Counted from the stretch's first letter, positions 33,041-42,684 are shown. The stretch is 64,000 bases of DNA from an uncultured Eubacteriales bacterium (GCA_934447715.1 CAKSER010000003.1:47234-111233); one strand, 5' to 3'. Translations and numbers: made by a program. The notes: generated by a model not told the origin, from the sequence alone.

Positions 33041-35365
33041 GTGAAAACAGTCAAAAGGCGCCGGGTGCTTGCGGCAGCTTCAGCTTTTTATATAACCGGA
33101 ATTCTCTCATACAGCCTTCCGGCTGTCGCGAAGCTTGTCTTGGCGGCGGTTTTGTGCATTCTGCTTTGCGGACTTGCCGTTGCCTTCAGAAAAGAGCGCA
33201 GTGAAACGGTAGGAGCCGCATTTTTTGCTGCTCTTGCCGCAGTCCTGGCTCTTTTGCTGTTTTATTTCTTCTTCGATGTTCGTATCGGCAGCTTTAAAAA
33301 ATACGAGGGCGAGCCGAGGACTGTTGAGTTGCAGGTCAACGAAATCCTTTCCGCAAACGAATTTTCGACTGTGGCATCGGTAGATGTTTTCTCGATAGAC
33401 AACAATAAGGTTTCGGCAAAAGCGGAGCTGTATCTTGAATATGAATACGATCTTTCTGAAAACGACATTGTCACTCTGACGGCACAGCCCGAGCAGTTTA
33501 AGGAATATGAAAACGGCTTTCCGTTAAGGAAATATGAGCTTTCGAAGGGAAGAATATTCCGGCTTGTGTCCTCAAAGAACGACCTGAAAATAAGGAAGCC
33601 GGAGAAGCTGACCTTCTTTCAAAGAATTGCCGATATGAGAAGAAATGCCGCATCCGAGCTTTCGGTTCTGCTCGGAAAGGAAAACGGCGGCTTTGCATCC
33701 GCAATCCTGTTCGGCGAAAGAAGCAATCTTGAACAGACCCTAAAAAGAGATTTCCGCCGACTCGGGATATCGCATCTGCTTGCAATCAGCGGAATGCATC
33801 TTGCGATTCTGACAGGCGGAGTCGACATGCTTTTAAAGGGCTTTCGGATAAGAAAAAGAGTAAGATGCATATTTATTACGGTATTCATTGTCTTTTTTGC
33901 GGCGTTCAGTGGATTTACCTCATCTGTTTTAAGGGCATCCGCAATGCTGCTTATGAACTACCTTGCATATTTTCTTACAACAGAGCGTGATAAGCTGACC
34001 TCGCTTGCGTCGGCTGCCGCGTTGATCTGCCTTTTTAATCCTCCGGCAGTGCTTGACTGCGGACTTCAGCTTTCGGTTGCGGCGACCCTCGGGCTCATTC
34101 TTGCGGACGAGACAAAGAACAGAATGGAGCTTGAAAGAACCGTCGAAGGTGAGGACGGAAGCGTAGCGGTATGCGACGGCAGAAAGGAGCACAGAACCAA
34201 GATAAAGAACAAAATCAAGGCAAATGTCGTCGGTGCGTTTGCACCGGTAATGACAAGCCTGCCGCTCATGTGGATCTACTTTGGGGAGATGTCGGTCGTA
34301 AGCCCGATTGCAACCGTGATCTTCTCTCTTCCGCTCACGCCGATTCTTTATCTTCTCCCGTTTCTTCTGCTTTTCCCGAATTCCGAGGCGCTTGTGACGG
34401 CGCTGACATATCTTATCGACCTTGTCCGAAACGGAGCCGGATATGCAAAGAAGCTTTCGGGAGCTGTCATCTCGCTTCGAAGCGATTTTGCCGTGATTGC
34501 AATTATCTGCGCTATTCTTACGGCTGTACTTGTTCTGTTTGTAAAGAAAAAGAGCTTTTCAAAGCTTATTCTTCCGCTGATTGCGTTTTTTATTGTTTTC
34601 CTTCCGCCCTATTTTATAAACAGGGCGCTGAATTCCGATAAAACCGATCTTGTATGCACAAACTATTCGAAAAACGACATGCTGGTTCTGTCCTCCTGCG
34701 AAAAGCTGCTTATCTGCGATATAAGCGACGGAAGCAATAATGCAGCAAGCCTTGCGGCGAGCTATTCAAAGGAGGAGTTTGAAACCGACGAAATCAATGT
34801 CTACATGCTGACCCACTATCACCGCAGGCATCTTTCCTCGGTTTATAAAATTGCATCCGGATATTATCTTGATACACTGCTGCTTCCGGAGCCGCAGACC
34901 GAGAAAGAAAAATCAATTTCGGATGCGATTGTTTCGTCGGTTAAGGAGCTCGATGTAAAGACGGTTTTCTATCCTGCAGACAGGGACTGCCGTGTCGCGC
35001 TTGCGGATGCGGAGCTTACGGTTGTAAAAAGAGAGTATCTGAAGCGCTCGACCCATCCGCTTGTGGCACTGTCGGTAAAAGCAAACGACAAGGCTGTTTC
35101 TTACCTCGGCTCGTCGTTTAACGAAACTGCATTGTCTAAAGATTTCCTTTCTGCAGCCCTTTCGGATTCCGACATGCTGATTTTCGGCGTCCACGGCCCG
35201 ATAATGAAGAAGGAAATCGATTTTAAGAGCATAAATAAGCCGATGATATTTACCGGGCCTGATAAAAATCTGCCCCAAAGCATCGATTTTAACAGTATAG
35301 GCGGCAGTGTGTACCGTGTTGACGGCAAAAACGGAGAATATTGTATAAAAATCCGCTTTAACTGA
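33041..35365 (+). CDS. comEC: ComEC/Rec2-family DNA uptake channel
   Basis: A large polytopic membrane protein (774 aa from GTG 33041). Two N-terminal helices and a small DUF4131-like domain precede the Competence domain, marked by LAISGMHLAILTGG and many helices. A C-terminal metallo-beta-lactamase-like domain starts near residue 540. There the metal motif reads THYHRRH, where the usual form is HxHxDH: the Asp is lost while three His remain. ComEC forms the inner-membrane channel for single-stranded DNA in competence. The GTG start has GGGAG 8 nt before; the in-frame ATG at 32972 has none. No other com gene is in the window. Confidence 0.9.
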   Translation: MKTVKRRRVLAAASAFYITGILSYSLPAVAKLVLAAVLCILLCGLAVAFRKERSETVGAAFFAALAAVLALLLFYFFFDVRIGSFKKYEGEPRTVELQVNEILSANEFSTVASVDVFSIDNNKVSAKAELYLEYEYDLSENDIVTLTAQPEQFKEYENGFPLRKYELSKGRIFRLVSSKNDLKIRKPEKLTFFQRIADMRRNAASELSVLLGKENGGFASAILFGERSNLEQTLKRDFRRLGISHLLAISGMHLAILTGGVDMLLKGFRIRKRVRCIFITVFIVFFAAFSGFTSSVLRASAMLLMNYLAYFLTTERDKLTSLASAAALICLFNPPAVLDCGLQLSVAATLGLILADETKNRMELERTVEGEDGSVAVCDGRKEHRTKIKNKIKANVVGAFAPVMTSLPLMWIYFGEMSVVSPIATVIFSLPLTPILYLLPFLLLFPNSEALVTALTYLIDLVRNGAGYAKKLSGAVISLRSDFAVIAIICAILTAVLVLFVKKKSFSKLILPLIAFFIVFLPPYFINRALNSDKTDLVCTNYSKNDMLVLSSCEKLLICDISDGSNNAASLAASYSKEEFETDEINVYMLTHYHRRHLSSVYKIASGYYLDTLLLPEPQTEKEKSISDAIVSSVKELDVKTVFYPADRDCRVALADAELTVVKREYLKRSTHPLVALSVKANDKAVSYLGSSFNETALSKDFLSAALSDSDMLIFGVHGPIMKKEIDFKSINKPMIFTGPDKNLPQSIDFNSIGGSVYRVDGKNGEYCIKIRFN

Positions 35366-35416
35366 ATTGTTTCTGTCGGTGAATAGTACAAAAGTGCCCG
35401 GATTTTATCTATTTGC

Positions 35417-35445
35417 TTGCAAATACGGGGAAAAGATGCTACAAT
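35417..35445 (+). promoter_or_regulatory. Sigma-A promoter of the ECF S component gene
   Basis: TTGCAA (35417-35422), 17-nt spacer, TACAAT (35440-35445). The leader to 35530 contains a small hairpin, GGGGA/TCCCC (about 35476-35496), but no riboswitch that I recognise. Confidence 0.68.
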
Positions 35446-35529
35446 ATCAAGCAATATACATCCTAAAAACCGGAGGGGAGTTTATTTTTCCCCAAAGTTA
35501 AAGAGGTAGTAAGAAAGAGAGGGTTACAC

Positions 35530-36132
35530 ATGAACACATCAGAAAAAACACTAAAGCTCGCCCAAACCGCGATTCTTGCCGCTCTGCTTATCGTAATGGC
35601 ATTCACGCCGCTTGGATATTTAAGAGTCGGAGTGCTTGAAATTACCTTCCTTACGATTCCGGTTGTAATCGGCGCAATGATCTGCGGACCTGTTTCGGGA
35701 GCAATTCTCGGAGGAGTTTTCGGCGTGACGAGCTTTATACAGTGCTTCGGCATCTCGACGTTCGGAACGACGCTTTGCGGAATCAGTCCGGTATATACCT
35801 TTATCGTCTGCGTAATAACAAGAATCCTTACCGGCTGGTTTTCCGGTCTGCTTTTTCAGGCTATTTCAAAAAAGGACAGCAAGAAGATCATTTCCTGCAT
35901 TGTCACAGCAGGATTTGGCGCAATATGCAACACCGTGCTGTTTGTCGGCTCGCTGATTCTGTTCTTCGGCAGAACCGATTATATTAAGAGCATCGGCGAT
36001 ACCGCGTGGAAGGTAATCGTTGCGATTGTCGGAACAAACGGCCTTATCGAGGCGGCTGTCTGCCTCGTCGTCGGCGCCGCAGTTTCAAAGGCAATTCTCG
36101 TGCTGATAAACGACAGAAGAATCCGCAAATAA
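35530..36132 (+). CDS. ECF transporter S component (vitamin-binding membrane subunit)
   Basis: A 200-residue, six-helix membrane protein. It has the ECF S-component features: N-terminal LAQTAILAALLIVM (helix 1 with the small-residue AxxxA docking motif), ITFLTIPVVIGAMICGP, GAILGGVFGVTSF and the C-terminal GLIEAAVCLVVGAAVSKAI. S components bind a vitamin or precursor and pair with a shared EcfA/EcfT energising module, which is not in the window. The region after helix 2 looks most like the pantothenate/HmpT group, but the ligand cannot be fixed from the sequence. Own promoter; terminator follows. Confidence 0.85.
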   Translation: MNTSEKTLKLAQTAILAALLIVMAFTPLGYLRVGVLEITFLTIPVVIGAMICGPVSGAILGGVFGVTSFIQCFGISTFGTTLCGISPVYTFIVCVITRILTGWFSGLLFQAISKKDSKKIISCIVTAGFGAICNTVLFVGSLILFFGRTDYIKSIGDTAWKVIVAIVGTNGLIEAAVCLVVGAAVSKAILVLINDRRIRK

Positions 36133-36171
36133 GCCATTCGGCTATCAGAACAGACAATTCGGATAATAATC

Positions 36172-36216
36172 AAAAAAGCTCGCCTGTGCAAATCACGCCT
36201 AGACGAGCTTTTTTTG
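36172..36216. terminator. Bidirectional terminator
   Basis: AAAAAAGCTCG and CGAGCTTTTTTT (36172-36214) form a stem with an about 21-nt inner region. A- and T-runs serve both the plus-strand S component gene and the minus-strand methyltransferase gene. Confidence 0.78.
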
Positions 36217-36266
36217 ATTTGATTTATAATTTTGCAATTTTGCGTCTGCTGCCTTTCGGCGTTTTC

Positions 36267-36818
36267 TCACTTCTTTTCGACAAGGAAGAAGAACGGAGAG
36301 GTCGGGGAATTGATTATCTGAAACTTCGAGCAGCAGATCTGAAACCGGCTGAGCGACGAAAGATATTCGGTGAGCATTTCCCCCTCGAGCGTGCCCTCGG
36401 CATGCCCGGGGTAGACCGCGATGAGCAGACCGCCGTCGCGATCGAGCAGCTCGATTGCCGCCTTTACCGCCTCGAGTGTCGACGGACGAAGCGTCGTTAC
36501 CGACTTGTCCCCACCCGGCAGATATCCGAGGTTGAACATCCCGGCGCAGATCGGACCGGTTACATATTTCTTTACGTTAGCATGCGAATCTAAAATCAGC
36601 TCATAGTTTTCGGCACATCCGGATTCTTTAAGAAGCTTTCTTGTGCTTTCAAGCGCCTGCTCCTGAATGTCAAAGGCATAAACCTTTCCGTCAGGGCCTA
36701 CGGCATCCGAGATCCATTTTGTATCGTGCCCGTTTCCCATTGTAAAATCGACCGCCGTTCCGCCCTTTTTTATGTGCGGCGCAATAAACTGCTTTTCGAT
36801 TGTTAAAAGATCTATCAT
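36267..36818 (-). CDS. Class I SAM methyltransferase, MnmM/YtqB-like
   Basis: A 183-residue Rossmann methyltransferase. The SAM motif is VDFTMGNGHDTKW (the family's TxGNGxDT), followed by VYAFDIQEQAL and FNLGYLPGGDKSVTT. These match the YtqB group, shown in Bacillus to make the mnm5s2U34 modification of tRNA wobble uridine. It sits upstream of translation-related genes on the minus strand. The TTG/ATG choice is clear: the ATG at 36818 starts MIDLLTIEKQF. Confidence 0.88.
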   Translation of the reverse strand: MIDLLTIEKQFIAPHIKKGGTAVDFTMGNGHDTKWISDAVGPDGKVYAFDIQEQALESTRKLLKESGCAENYELILDSHANVKKYVTGPICAGMFNLGYLPGGDKSVTTLRPSTLEAVKAAIELLDRDGGLLIAVYPGHAEGTLEGEMLTEYLSSLSRFQICCSKFQIINSPTSPFFFLVEKK

Positions 36819-36897
36819 GAAAAATCTCCGTTTCGGTTTTTTGAGTCTGCCGATATCGGCAGTTTCGTACCTTCCGGCTTAAAAAGCCGCATGCCCT

Positions 36898-37473
36898 TTA
36901 TTTTGTCGGCTTGATGTACGGAAAATAGGTTTTAAAATAGATAAATCCGGAGACAAGGGTGAGTATTGCCGAGATTATTGCAAGAACCAGACCGATAATA
37001 TATGCATCGGCACCAAAGAAGATCGGTTCGACAAGAGTTGCGATTACGCAGACCATCTGTGAAACGGTTTTGCATTTTCCCCAGATGTTGGCAGGCACAA
37101 CCACCTTGTCCGAGACAATCATGCGAAGCGAGGTGACTCCGATCTCGCGAAGGAAGATCACAAACAGGCACCAGAACATCACGTTTACATAAACAGTGTT
37201 GGCTCTGTATTTTACAAGCAGCGCAAGATACGAGCCGACAATAAGCAGCTTGTCTGCGACCGGATCGAGGAACTTTCCGAAATCGGTTATGAGATTTCTC
37301 TTTCTGGCTATTTTCCCGTCAAGCATATCGGTAATCGATGTAAGCGAAAATAAAACGACAGCAATTATTCTGCATACCGTATCGTTCATTCCCTCAAATG
37401 CGATAAAGAACATGCAGATCGGAACAAGGGCGACCCTTAAAAGCGTCAGTCGGTTAGGAAGATTAAGCTTCAT
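36898..37473 (-). CDS. pgsA: CDP-diacylglycerol-glycerol-3-phosphate 3-phosphatidyltransferase
   Basis: Makes phosphatidylglycerol phosphate at the membrane. The protein is 191 aa with several membrane helices. The CDP-alcohol phosphotransferase motif DG..AR...G...D...D is seen as DMLDGKIARKRN followed by FGKFLDPVADK. The N-terminus is LNLPNRLTLLRVALVPICM. Its ribosome-binding site GGAGG lies inside the end of rimO (6 nt gap), so rimO and pgsA are co-translated, an arrangement common in Bacillota. Confidence 0.96.
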   Translation of the reverse strand: MKLNLPNRLTLLRVALVPICMFFIAFEGMNDTVCRIIAVVLFSLTSITDMLDGKIARKRNLITDFGKFLDPVADKLLIVGSYLALLVKYRANTVYVNVMFWCLFVIFLREIGVTSLRMIVSDKVVVPANIWGKCKTVSQMVCVIATLVEPIFFGADAYIIGLVLAIISAILTLVSGFIYFKTYFPYIKPTK

Positions 37474-37479
37474 AATTTC

Positions 37480-38820
37480 TTATTCCTCCGAGTTTACCGC
37501 TTTTCCGTAAAGGTCGTAGTCGATTGCGTCGGTAATTTCGACGTCAACAAACTGTCCCTCCGAAAGCTTTTGGTCCGATGAGAAGAACACTCTTCCGTCA
37601 ACATCCGGAGCATCCGCCTCGGATCTGCCGTACCAGGTTTCGGCCGCTGTGTCGTAGCCCTCGCAAAGAACCTTGACGGTTCTGCCGATCTTTTTGCGGT
37701 TTAAGCGGTTGTGAATCTCGAGCTGCAATTGCATAAGTTCGTCATAGCGATCCTGCTTTACCTGCTCGTCGATCTGGTTGTCAAAATCAAACGCCGGAGT
37801 ACCTTCCTCCCTTGAATAGGTAAACGCGCCGAAGCGGTCAAATTCGGTGTCGCGTACAAACTCGCAAAGCTCGTTGAAGTCCTCCTCGGTCTCGCCCGGG
37901 AAGCCGACAATCGCGGTGGTGCGGATGACAATGTCCGGTATCTCGCGTCTGAATTTGCCTATAACATCTCTTATAAGCGCGCTGTTGCCGTGGCGGTTCA
38001 TTGCGGCAAGCACTCTGTCGCTGATGTGCTGAACCGGCAGATCGAGATATTTGAGCACTCTCGGGTTGTTTTTCACCTCGTCGATAAGCTCGTCGGTGAT
38101 CTTGTCGGGATAGCAGTACATTATGCGTATCCAGGGAATCGAGGTCGCGTCGCACACCCTTCTTATAAGCTCGGCAAGGCTGTATTTGCCGTAAAGATCG
38201 ATTCCGTAGCGGCTTGTATCCTGCGCGATGAGGACAAGCTCTTTAACGCCGATTTTTTCAAGCTGCTTTGCTTCCTTTACGATATCCTCCATCGGTCTTG
38301 AGCGGAACGAGCCGCGGATCAGCGGAATTGCGCAGTAGGTGCAGCGGTTGTCGCAGCCCTCGGCGACCTTGAGATATGCAAAGTATTCCGGGGTTGTAAC
38401 GACCCGGTCTCCGCCGAGAGTAAGAGTCTCGTTCGGCTCGACAGAGATGAATTTCTTTCCGTCAAGCACCGTCTTTACCGCCTCGACAATGTGATGCAGG
38501 CTTCCGGTTCCGACAATTGCGTCCACCTCGGGAAGCTCCTTTTGAATTTCGTCGCTGTATCTCTGCGCCATGCATCCGCAGCAGATAATGGCTTTCAGCG
38601 AGCGGTTTTCCTTTAGCCATGCAACGTCGAGAATGTTGTCGATCGATTCCTTTTTTGCGCTTTCGATGAATGCGCAGGTGTTGACGATGATGACATCCGC
38701 CTCATAGTCGACCGGAGTGATTTCATAGCCTGCCTCCATCAGCTCGTGGAGCATGACCTCTGTATCTATCTGATTTTTCGGGCATCCGAGAGAGACGAAC
38801 CCGATTTTTGCCTTTTTCAA
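37480..38820 (-). CDS. rimO: Ribosomal protein S12 methylthiotransferase
   Basis: Radical-SAM enzyme adding a methylthio group to an Asp of S12. The protein is 446 aa. Domains: N-terminal UPF0004 (KIGFVSLGCPKNQIDTE, VNTCAFIESAKKES, ICCGCMAQRY with the three cluster Cys), radical SAM core with CDNRCTYCAIPLIRG, and a C-terminal TRAM domain ending DAIDYDLYG. The start is TTG 38820 with AAAGG upstream; the frame runs on but lacks an ATG with a site. It is followed directly by pgsA. Confidence 0.95.
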   Translation of the reverse strand: MKKAKIGFVSLGCPKNQIDTEVMLHELMEAGYEITPVDYEADVIIVNTCAFIESAKKESIDNILDVAWLKENRSLKAIICCGCMAQRYSDEIQKELPEVDAIVGTGSLHHIVEAVKTVLDGKKFISVEPNETLTLGGDRVVTTPEYFAYLKVAEGCDNRCTYCAIPLIRGSFRSRPMEDIVKEAKQLEKIGVKELVLIAQDTSRYGIDLYGKYSLAELIRRVCDATSIPWIRIMYCYPDKITDELIDEVKNNPRVLKYLDLPVQHISDRVLAAMNRHGNSALIRDVIGKFRREIPDIVIRTTAIVGFPGETEEDFNELCEFVRDTEFDRFGAFTYSREEGTPAFDFDNQIDEQVKQDRYDELMQLQLEIHNRLNRKKIGRTVKVLCEGYDTAAETWYGRSEADAPDVDGRVFFSSDQKLSEGQFVDVEITDAIDYDLYGKAVNSEE

Positions 38821-38884
38821 CTTACATCCGAACCTTTCAAATGAAAATAATATACTTCTATTATAAATAAAAATTATTGCCGTG

Positions 38885-40642
38885 TCAACATCTGCGCAGC
38901 AAAGCAGCAAGCTTTTCGTCGGCGTCGACATAGGCTGAATAGTTTGTCTGATAGGTGACAAAGCCGGGCTTGGAGGCAGGGGGCTTTTTGATATTTTTTA
39001 TCCTCGTATAGTCCACCTCGACCTTTTGACCCCTTTTTGCCTTTGAATATACGGCAGCGACAGTTGCCGCCTCGGTAAAGTCCTTTGCATCCGGCTCCTC
39101 TCCGTTGCAGAACAGTACAACATGTGAGCCGGGAATGCCCTTTACATGGAACCACAGATCGCCCTTTGAGGCGAGCTTGAAGGTCAGCTCATCGTTTTGG
39201 CTGTTGTTCTTTCCGCAAAGGAGACGGTATCCTCCGGAGGTGACGAATTCCATCGGCTTGGATTTCGGCATTTTTTTCTGCTCGGAATATGACTTCATTT
39301 TCGATGCATATCCGGAGGTGTAAAGCTCTTTTCTTATCTCCGCAAGGTCCGCCTCGGTTTCCGCCTTTGAAAGCGAATCGAAAACCGTGTCGATATAGTT
39401 AAGCTCTGCTTTTGCAAGCTCCAGCTGGCAGGAAAGCGCCGCCTCCGCCGATTTGCTCTTGTTGTATTTTTTAAAATACTGCTGTGCATTCTGCGCCGGG
39501 GTCAGCCTTGCGTCAAGCTCGATTTTTACCGTCTCCATGTCCTCGGAATAGTAATTTACAAGCTCTGCTGTCCTGTCGCCCTGCTTCAGGCGATAGAGAT
39601 TTGCGGTGATAAGCTCGCCGATCTGCTTGAAGCGATCCTTTTTTTTGCAGCTTTCAAGATCCGCCGTCTGAATGGCGATCTTCTTTTTGATTCTCGTTTC
39701 GGCATTTGTAAGCAGCTTAAGAATATCGGAAGAACGCTGATGAATCCGCTCTGCGGCACTCTTTTTTGAAAAATAGCTGTCGATAAGCTCGGAAAAGCTC
39801 GAGAGGACAGAAGTGTCCGCTTCGTTTTCGTACTGACCGATCGGAATAAAGCTGTATTCGATCGGTTTTCCGCTTTTGTCGGTTACAAGAACCGGGGTAA
39901 AGCGCTTTTCCTTTATAACCGCGCAAAGCTTAGAAAATTCTCCCCAAAGATCCGAGTCTCCCGACCTCTCCGATCTTTCCGATCTGTAGGCAAGCTCCCT
40001 TGCAACAAGAGGAGAGATTCCGCAGTAGTTTGACATAATGAATCTATCGTCCGGAAGCTCGGATGCGGCTCTTTTGCTTTTAAAGCCCTGTTCGTTTTCT
40101 TCAAACGGAGAAATTTTCCCCTCCTGCACAGGGGGGAGCTCGTATTTCATGCCGGGAAGCAGCTGCCTTTTCTGGCTCAACGAAAAATCGACAGGCTTAA
40201 GCACAGCCGTGATCCTGTGATCCGCGTCGCAGAATATCAGGTTGCTGCATTTTGCCATTATTTCGATAATGATATATTTTTTTGTCTCAAAGCCCATCTC
40301 GTCGTGGGTGTCAAATTCGAATTCCGCGGCTCTTTCAAAGCCGAGCTGCCTTACGCCCGAAAGCCTTGCCGATCCGAGATGCTTCCTTAAAAGCATGCAG
40401 AACATCGGGGCAGTCACCGGATTTTCCGGATTTGCCGATGTAAGACATATTCTCGGATTCGACGCGCCGGCATCAAGCAGAAGCCGAACGCTTTCCCTTT
40501 GCCCACCGTCATTTTGCCGGCACTTCAGGGTAAATATTATCATATCTCTTGACGGCTGATATATCTTCTCGATTCTTGCTCCCGCAAGTCTGCTTTCAAG
40601 CTCGTTTGTGACCGCCGCCATAAGACCAGCATCAAATGCCAT
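38885..40642 (-). CDS. rqcH: RqcH / NEMF-family ribosome quality-control factor
   Basis: Binds obstructed 50S subunits and recruits tRNA-Ala to add alanine tails to stalled chains. The protein is 585 aa. NFACT-N domain (MAFDAGLMAAVTNEL, IEKIYQPSRDMIIF, LLLDAGASNPRICL), a middle coiled coil (about 290-430, ERIHQRSSDILKLL), and NFACT-R (about 470-560) with DLWFHVKGIPGSHVVL. Older annotation calls this family fibronectin-binding protein. GAGGAAAG is 5-6 nt before the ATG. It sits upstream of rimO and pgsA. Confidence 0.94.
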   Translation of the reverse strand: MAFDAGLMAAVTNELESRLAGARIEKIYQPSRDMIIFTLKCRQNDGGQRESVRLLLDAGASNPRICLTSANPENPVTAPMFCMLLRKHLGSARLSGVRQLGFERAAEFEFDTHDEMGFETKKYIIIEIMAKCSNLIFCDADHRITAVLKPVDFSLSQKRQLLPGMKYELPPVQEGKISPFEENEQGFKSKRAASELPDDRFIMSNYCGISPLVARELAYRSERSERSGDSDLWGEFSKLCAVIKEKRFTPVLVTDKSGKPIEYSFIPIGQYENEADTSVLSSFSELIDSYFSKKSAAERIHQRSSDILKLLTNAETRIKKKIAIQTADLESCKKKDRFKQIGELITANLYRLKQGDRTAELVNYYSEDMETVKIELDARLTPAQNAQQYFKKYNKSKSAEAALSCQLELAKAELNYIDTVFDSLSKAETEADLAEIRKELYTSGYASKMKSYSEQKKMPKSKPMEFVTSGGYRLLCGKNNSQNDELTFKLASKGDLWFHVKGIPGSHVVLFCNGEEPDAKDFTEAATVAAVYSKAKRGQKVEVDYTRIKNIKKPPASKPGFVTYQTNYSAYVDADEKLAALLRRC

Positions 40643-40759
40643 TTTCTTTCCTCATAAATTAAGATAAATTAAGTTAAACTGTGTCAAAAATATGTAAAGG
40701 TATCAAAAGGATATCAAAAACCCTTTTGGTATCCGCTTTTTTATCCTTGCCGGGCTTTA

Positions 40760-41458
40760 TTATAAAGTGTCCGGCTGCTGTTTGTACATTGCAAGCTGAA
40801 ATTCATAACCGTATCTTGAAAATCCGACCGCCTCCGCGATTTTTAAAGACGGAATGTTTGATGACTGTGCAATATAAATAACGCTCTTTTTTAAGCCGAG
40901 CAGGGCTTTGCAAAGAGCTGCGGTATTCGATTTTCCGTATCCTTTTCCAGTAAAGCTATCGGCGGTTTCAACCCCGACGTCGGCTGTGCCGCCGTCGTCC
41001 TCTCCGAAGCGCGGATTTTCAAATGCGACCGAAACGATCCTTCCGTTTTCGACCGTGCCGAAGATCAAAGCCCCGTCGTCGAGCATGTCCGGCTCGGTGT
41101 CGGTTAGGTTTTCATAGACGCTTTCCTTGGTTATCTGCACTGTCTGATCTGTAATCAGACCTTCGCAAAGGTCATTTGCGCTGTCAAGACGGTAGATGTA
41201 TGAAAAGTCGCAGAAATGCTCGCTGTCCGGAAGATATCCATTAAGGGTAGGGCATTCTGACGCTCTTTTTGTTATAAGCGAAAGGGTTTCCCTTTCGAAA
41301 AGCCGGTCATGCGGCAGCCTGTCGAGCATGAGAGCAAGATCCTTTAATTCCGGATAACAGGTGATTTCCGGCTCCCTGCCCGAAAGCCTTGTTATACCGA
41401 TCGGAATGATCAGGTCAAGCCGGTTTAAAAGAGGGAAATTGTCGTCGATTGTTATCAT
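40760..41458 (-). CDS. GNAT family N-acetyltransferase
   Basis: About 232 aa. The acetyl-CoA binding segment is VETADSFTGKGYGKSNTAALC (a Q/RxxGxG/A variant), followed by VIYIAQSSNIPSLKIAEAVGFSRYGYEFQL, a typical GNAT C-terminus (beta6-alpha4). The N-terminal half has YPELKDLALMLDRL and is not specific. Substrate unknown. The start is among three close ATGs (41458, 41464, 41485); GGTGATG precedes the 41458 one. Confidence 0.8.
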   Translation of the reverse strand: MITIDDNFPLLNRLDLIIPIGITRLSGREPEITCYPELKDLALMLDRLPHDRLFERETLSLITKRASECPTLNGYLPDSEHFCDFSYIYRLDSANDLCEGLITDQTVQITKESVYENLTDTEPDMLDDGALIFGTVENGRIVSVAFENPRFGEDDGGTADVGVETADSFTGKGYGKSNTAALCKALLGLKKSVIYIAQSSNIPSLKIAEAVGFSRYGYEFQLAMYKQQPDTL

Positions 41459-41617
41459 ATGCATCACCAAATAAGAAAGTAACAAATAAAAAAAGAAGAT
41501 TAAAGGGGATGCGCAAGAAACGACATCCCCTTGTAGCCATTATTAAGGTCTTTGCGATTATTTCTCGCCGAGTTCATTCACGCTCGGCTCACTCACGCTC
41601 GGTTCGTTCGCGCCGGG

Positions 41618-41953
41618 TTATTCCTCGTCGGGATCCTCGGTTTCGTCGCACTCGCAAAGAGGGCATTCATCGCAGCTGTCCTCGTCGCAGTAGTCGCAGG
41701 CGTCGAAATCATCGTCGTCCTCGCACTCGTCATATCCGAAAACCTCGTCCTCAAGCTCCTGAAGGCTTTCGTCGATTTCATAGAGGCAGTCGTCAACATA
41801 AGCGGATTCCTCGTGGAGATCCTCAACATCCGAGGCGAGATCCGAAAGCAGATCGGCCATAGCCTTAAGTATCTTTGTTTCCGGCTTGTTTTCGTCAAGG
41901 CTGAGACCTTCCATCAGACCGAGAAGATAAGAAGCTTTTTCGTTGATAGTCAT
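41618..41953 (-). CDS. Acidic Cys-rich protein with CD1247-type N-terminal domain
   Basis: A small protein of 111 aa. The N-terminus MTINEKASYLLGLMEGLSLDE and the following helix (LSDLASDVEDLHEESAYVDD) match what I recall of the Clostridia CD1247 N-terminal domain family. The C-terminal third is almost all Asp, Glu and Cys (CDYCDEDSCDECPLCECDE), suggesting a metal-binding or zinc-ribbon-like tail. Function unknown. It lies 56 nt downstream of efp on the same strand. Confidence 0.75.
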   Translation of the reverse strand: MTINEKASYLLGLMEGLSLDENKPETKILKAMADLLSDLASDVEDLHEESAYVDDCLYEIDESLQELEDEVFGYDECEDDDDFDACDYCDEDSCDECPLCECDETEDPDEE

Positions 41954-42009
41954 AATAAGACCCTACCTTTCTTTTGTTTGTATGAATTCCTTTGGCTTTA
42001 CTTTCTGAC

Positions 42010-42567
42010 TTATGCTCTTTCGAGGTACTCTCCGGTGCGTGTGTCGATGCGGATTACGGTACCGATATCGATAAACAGCGGAACCTTGATTACAGCGCCT
42101 GTCTCGAGAGTTGCGGGCTTTGTAGCGCCTGTTGCGGTATCACCCTTGAATCCCGGCTCTGTATCTGTAACCTCGAGCTCGACGAACATCGGCGGCTCAA
42201 CTGCAAATACCTTTCCCTTGTAGGAGTTGATCTTGCAGGTCATGTTTTCCTTTACAAACTGGAAGTTGTCTCCGACAAGATTCTTGTTGAGGGGCATCTG
42301 CTCATAGGTCTCTGTGTCCATGAAGTAGAGAAGATCTCCGTCATCATAAAGATATTCCATCTCCTTGCGCTCGATCTGAGCATCCTCGAACTTGTCTGTC
42401 GGGCTGAAGGTTTTCTCTATAACTGCTCCGGTAATGACGTTCTTGAGCTTTGTACGAACAAATGCAGCGCCTTTTCCGGGTTTAACATGCTGGAATTCGA
42501 TAATCTGCATTACGTCTCCGTCCATGTCAAAGGTTTTGCCGTTTTTAAAATCACCGGCTGTAATCAT
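42010..42567 (-). CDS. efp: Elongation factor P
   Basis: Relieves ribosome stalling at polyproline stretches, 185 aa with three beta-barrel domains. The loop that reaches the peptidyl transferase centre, [14 protein letters not shown], has Lys32, the residue modified in bacteria. C-terminal [11 protein letters not shown] is typical. GGAGG lies 8-9 nt before the ATG. It has a strong promoter, an inverted repeat in its leader, and the CD1247-like gene downstream. Confidence 0.97.
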   Translation of the reverse strand: MITAGDFKNGKTFDMDGDVMQIIEFQHVKPGKGAAFVRTKLKNVITGAVIEKTFSPTDKFEDAQIERKEMEYLYDDGDLLYFMDTETYEQMPLNKNLVGDNFQFVKENMTCKINSYKGKVFAVEPPMFVELEVTDTEPGFKGDTATGATKPATLETGAVIKVPLFIDIGTVIRIDTRTGEYLERA

Positions 42568-42616
42568 CTTTGTGTTCCTCCGAATTTATGTTGAATAGTT
42601 TTTTGAAATCATCCTA

Positions 42617-42641
42617 TGTACAGCTATAACTGTTCTGTACA
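42617..42641 (-). promoter_or_regulatory. Inverted repeat in the efp 5' leader
   Basis: TGTACAG / CTGTACA, 7-bp arms with an 11-nt centre, just after the expected transcription start. It could be an operator or an RNA hairpin. Confidence 0.45.
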
Positions 42642-42654
42642 CATTACCTATAGC

Positions 42655-42684
42655 AGTATATCATGCAAAGAGGTGTCTTGTCAA
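42655..42684 (-). promoter_or_regulatory. Sigma-A promoter of efp
   Basis: Minus strand TTGACA (42679-42684), 18-nt spacer, TATACT (42655-42660). Confidence 0.8.

Noticed and set aside
35446..35529. Vitamin riboswitch ahead of the ECF S component
   Set aside because: Only a small G-C hairpin is seen; it matches no riboswitch core I know.
40690..40745. Terminator between the GNAT gene and rqcH
   Set aside because: The apparent GGTATC words are direct, not inverted; only a 7-bp AT-rich stem remains and the T-run is on the wrong strand for the genes here.
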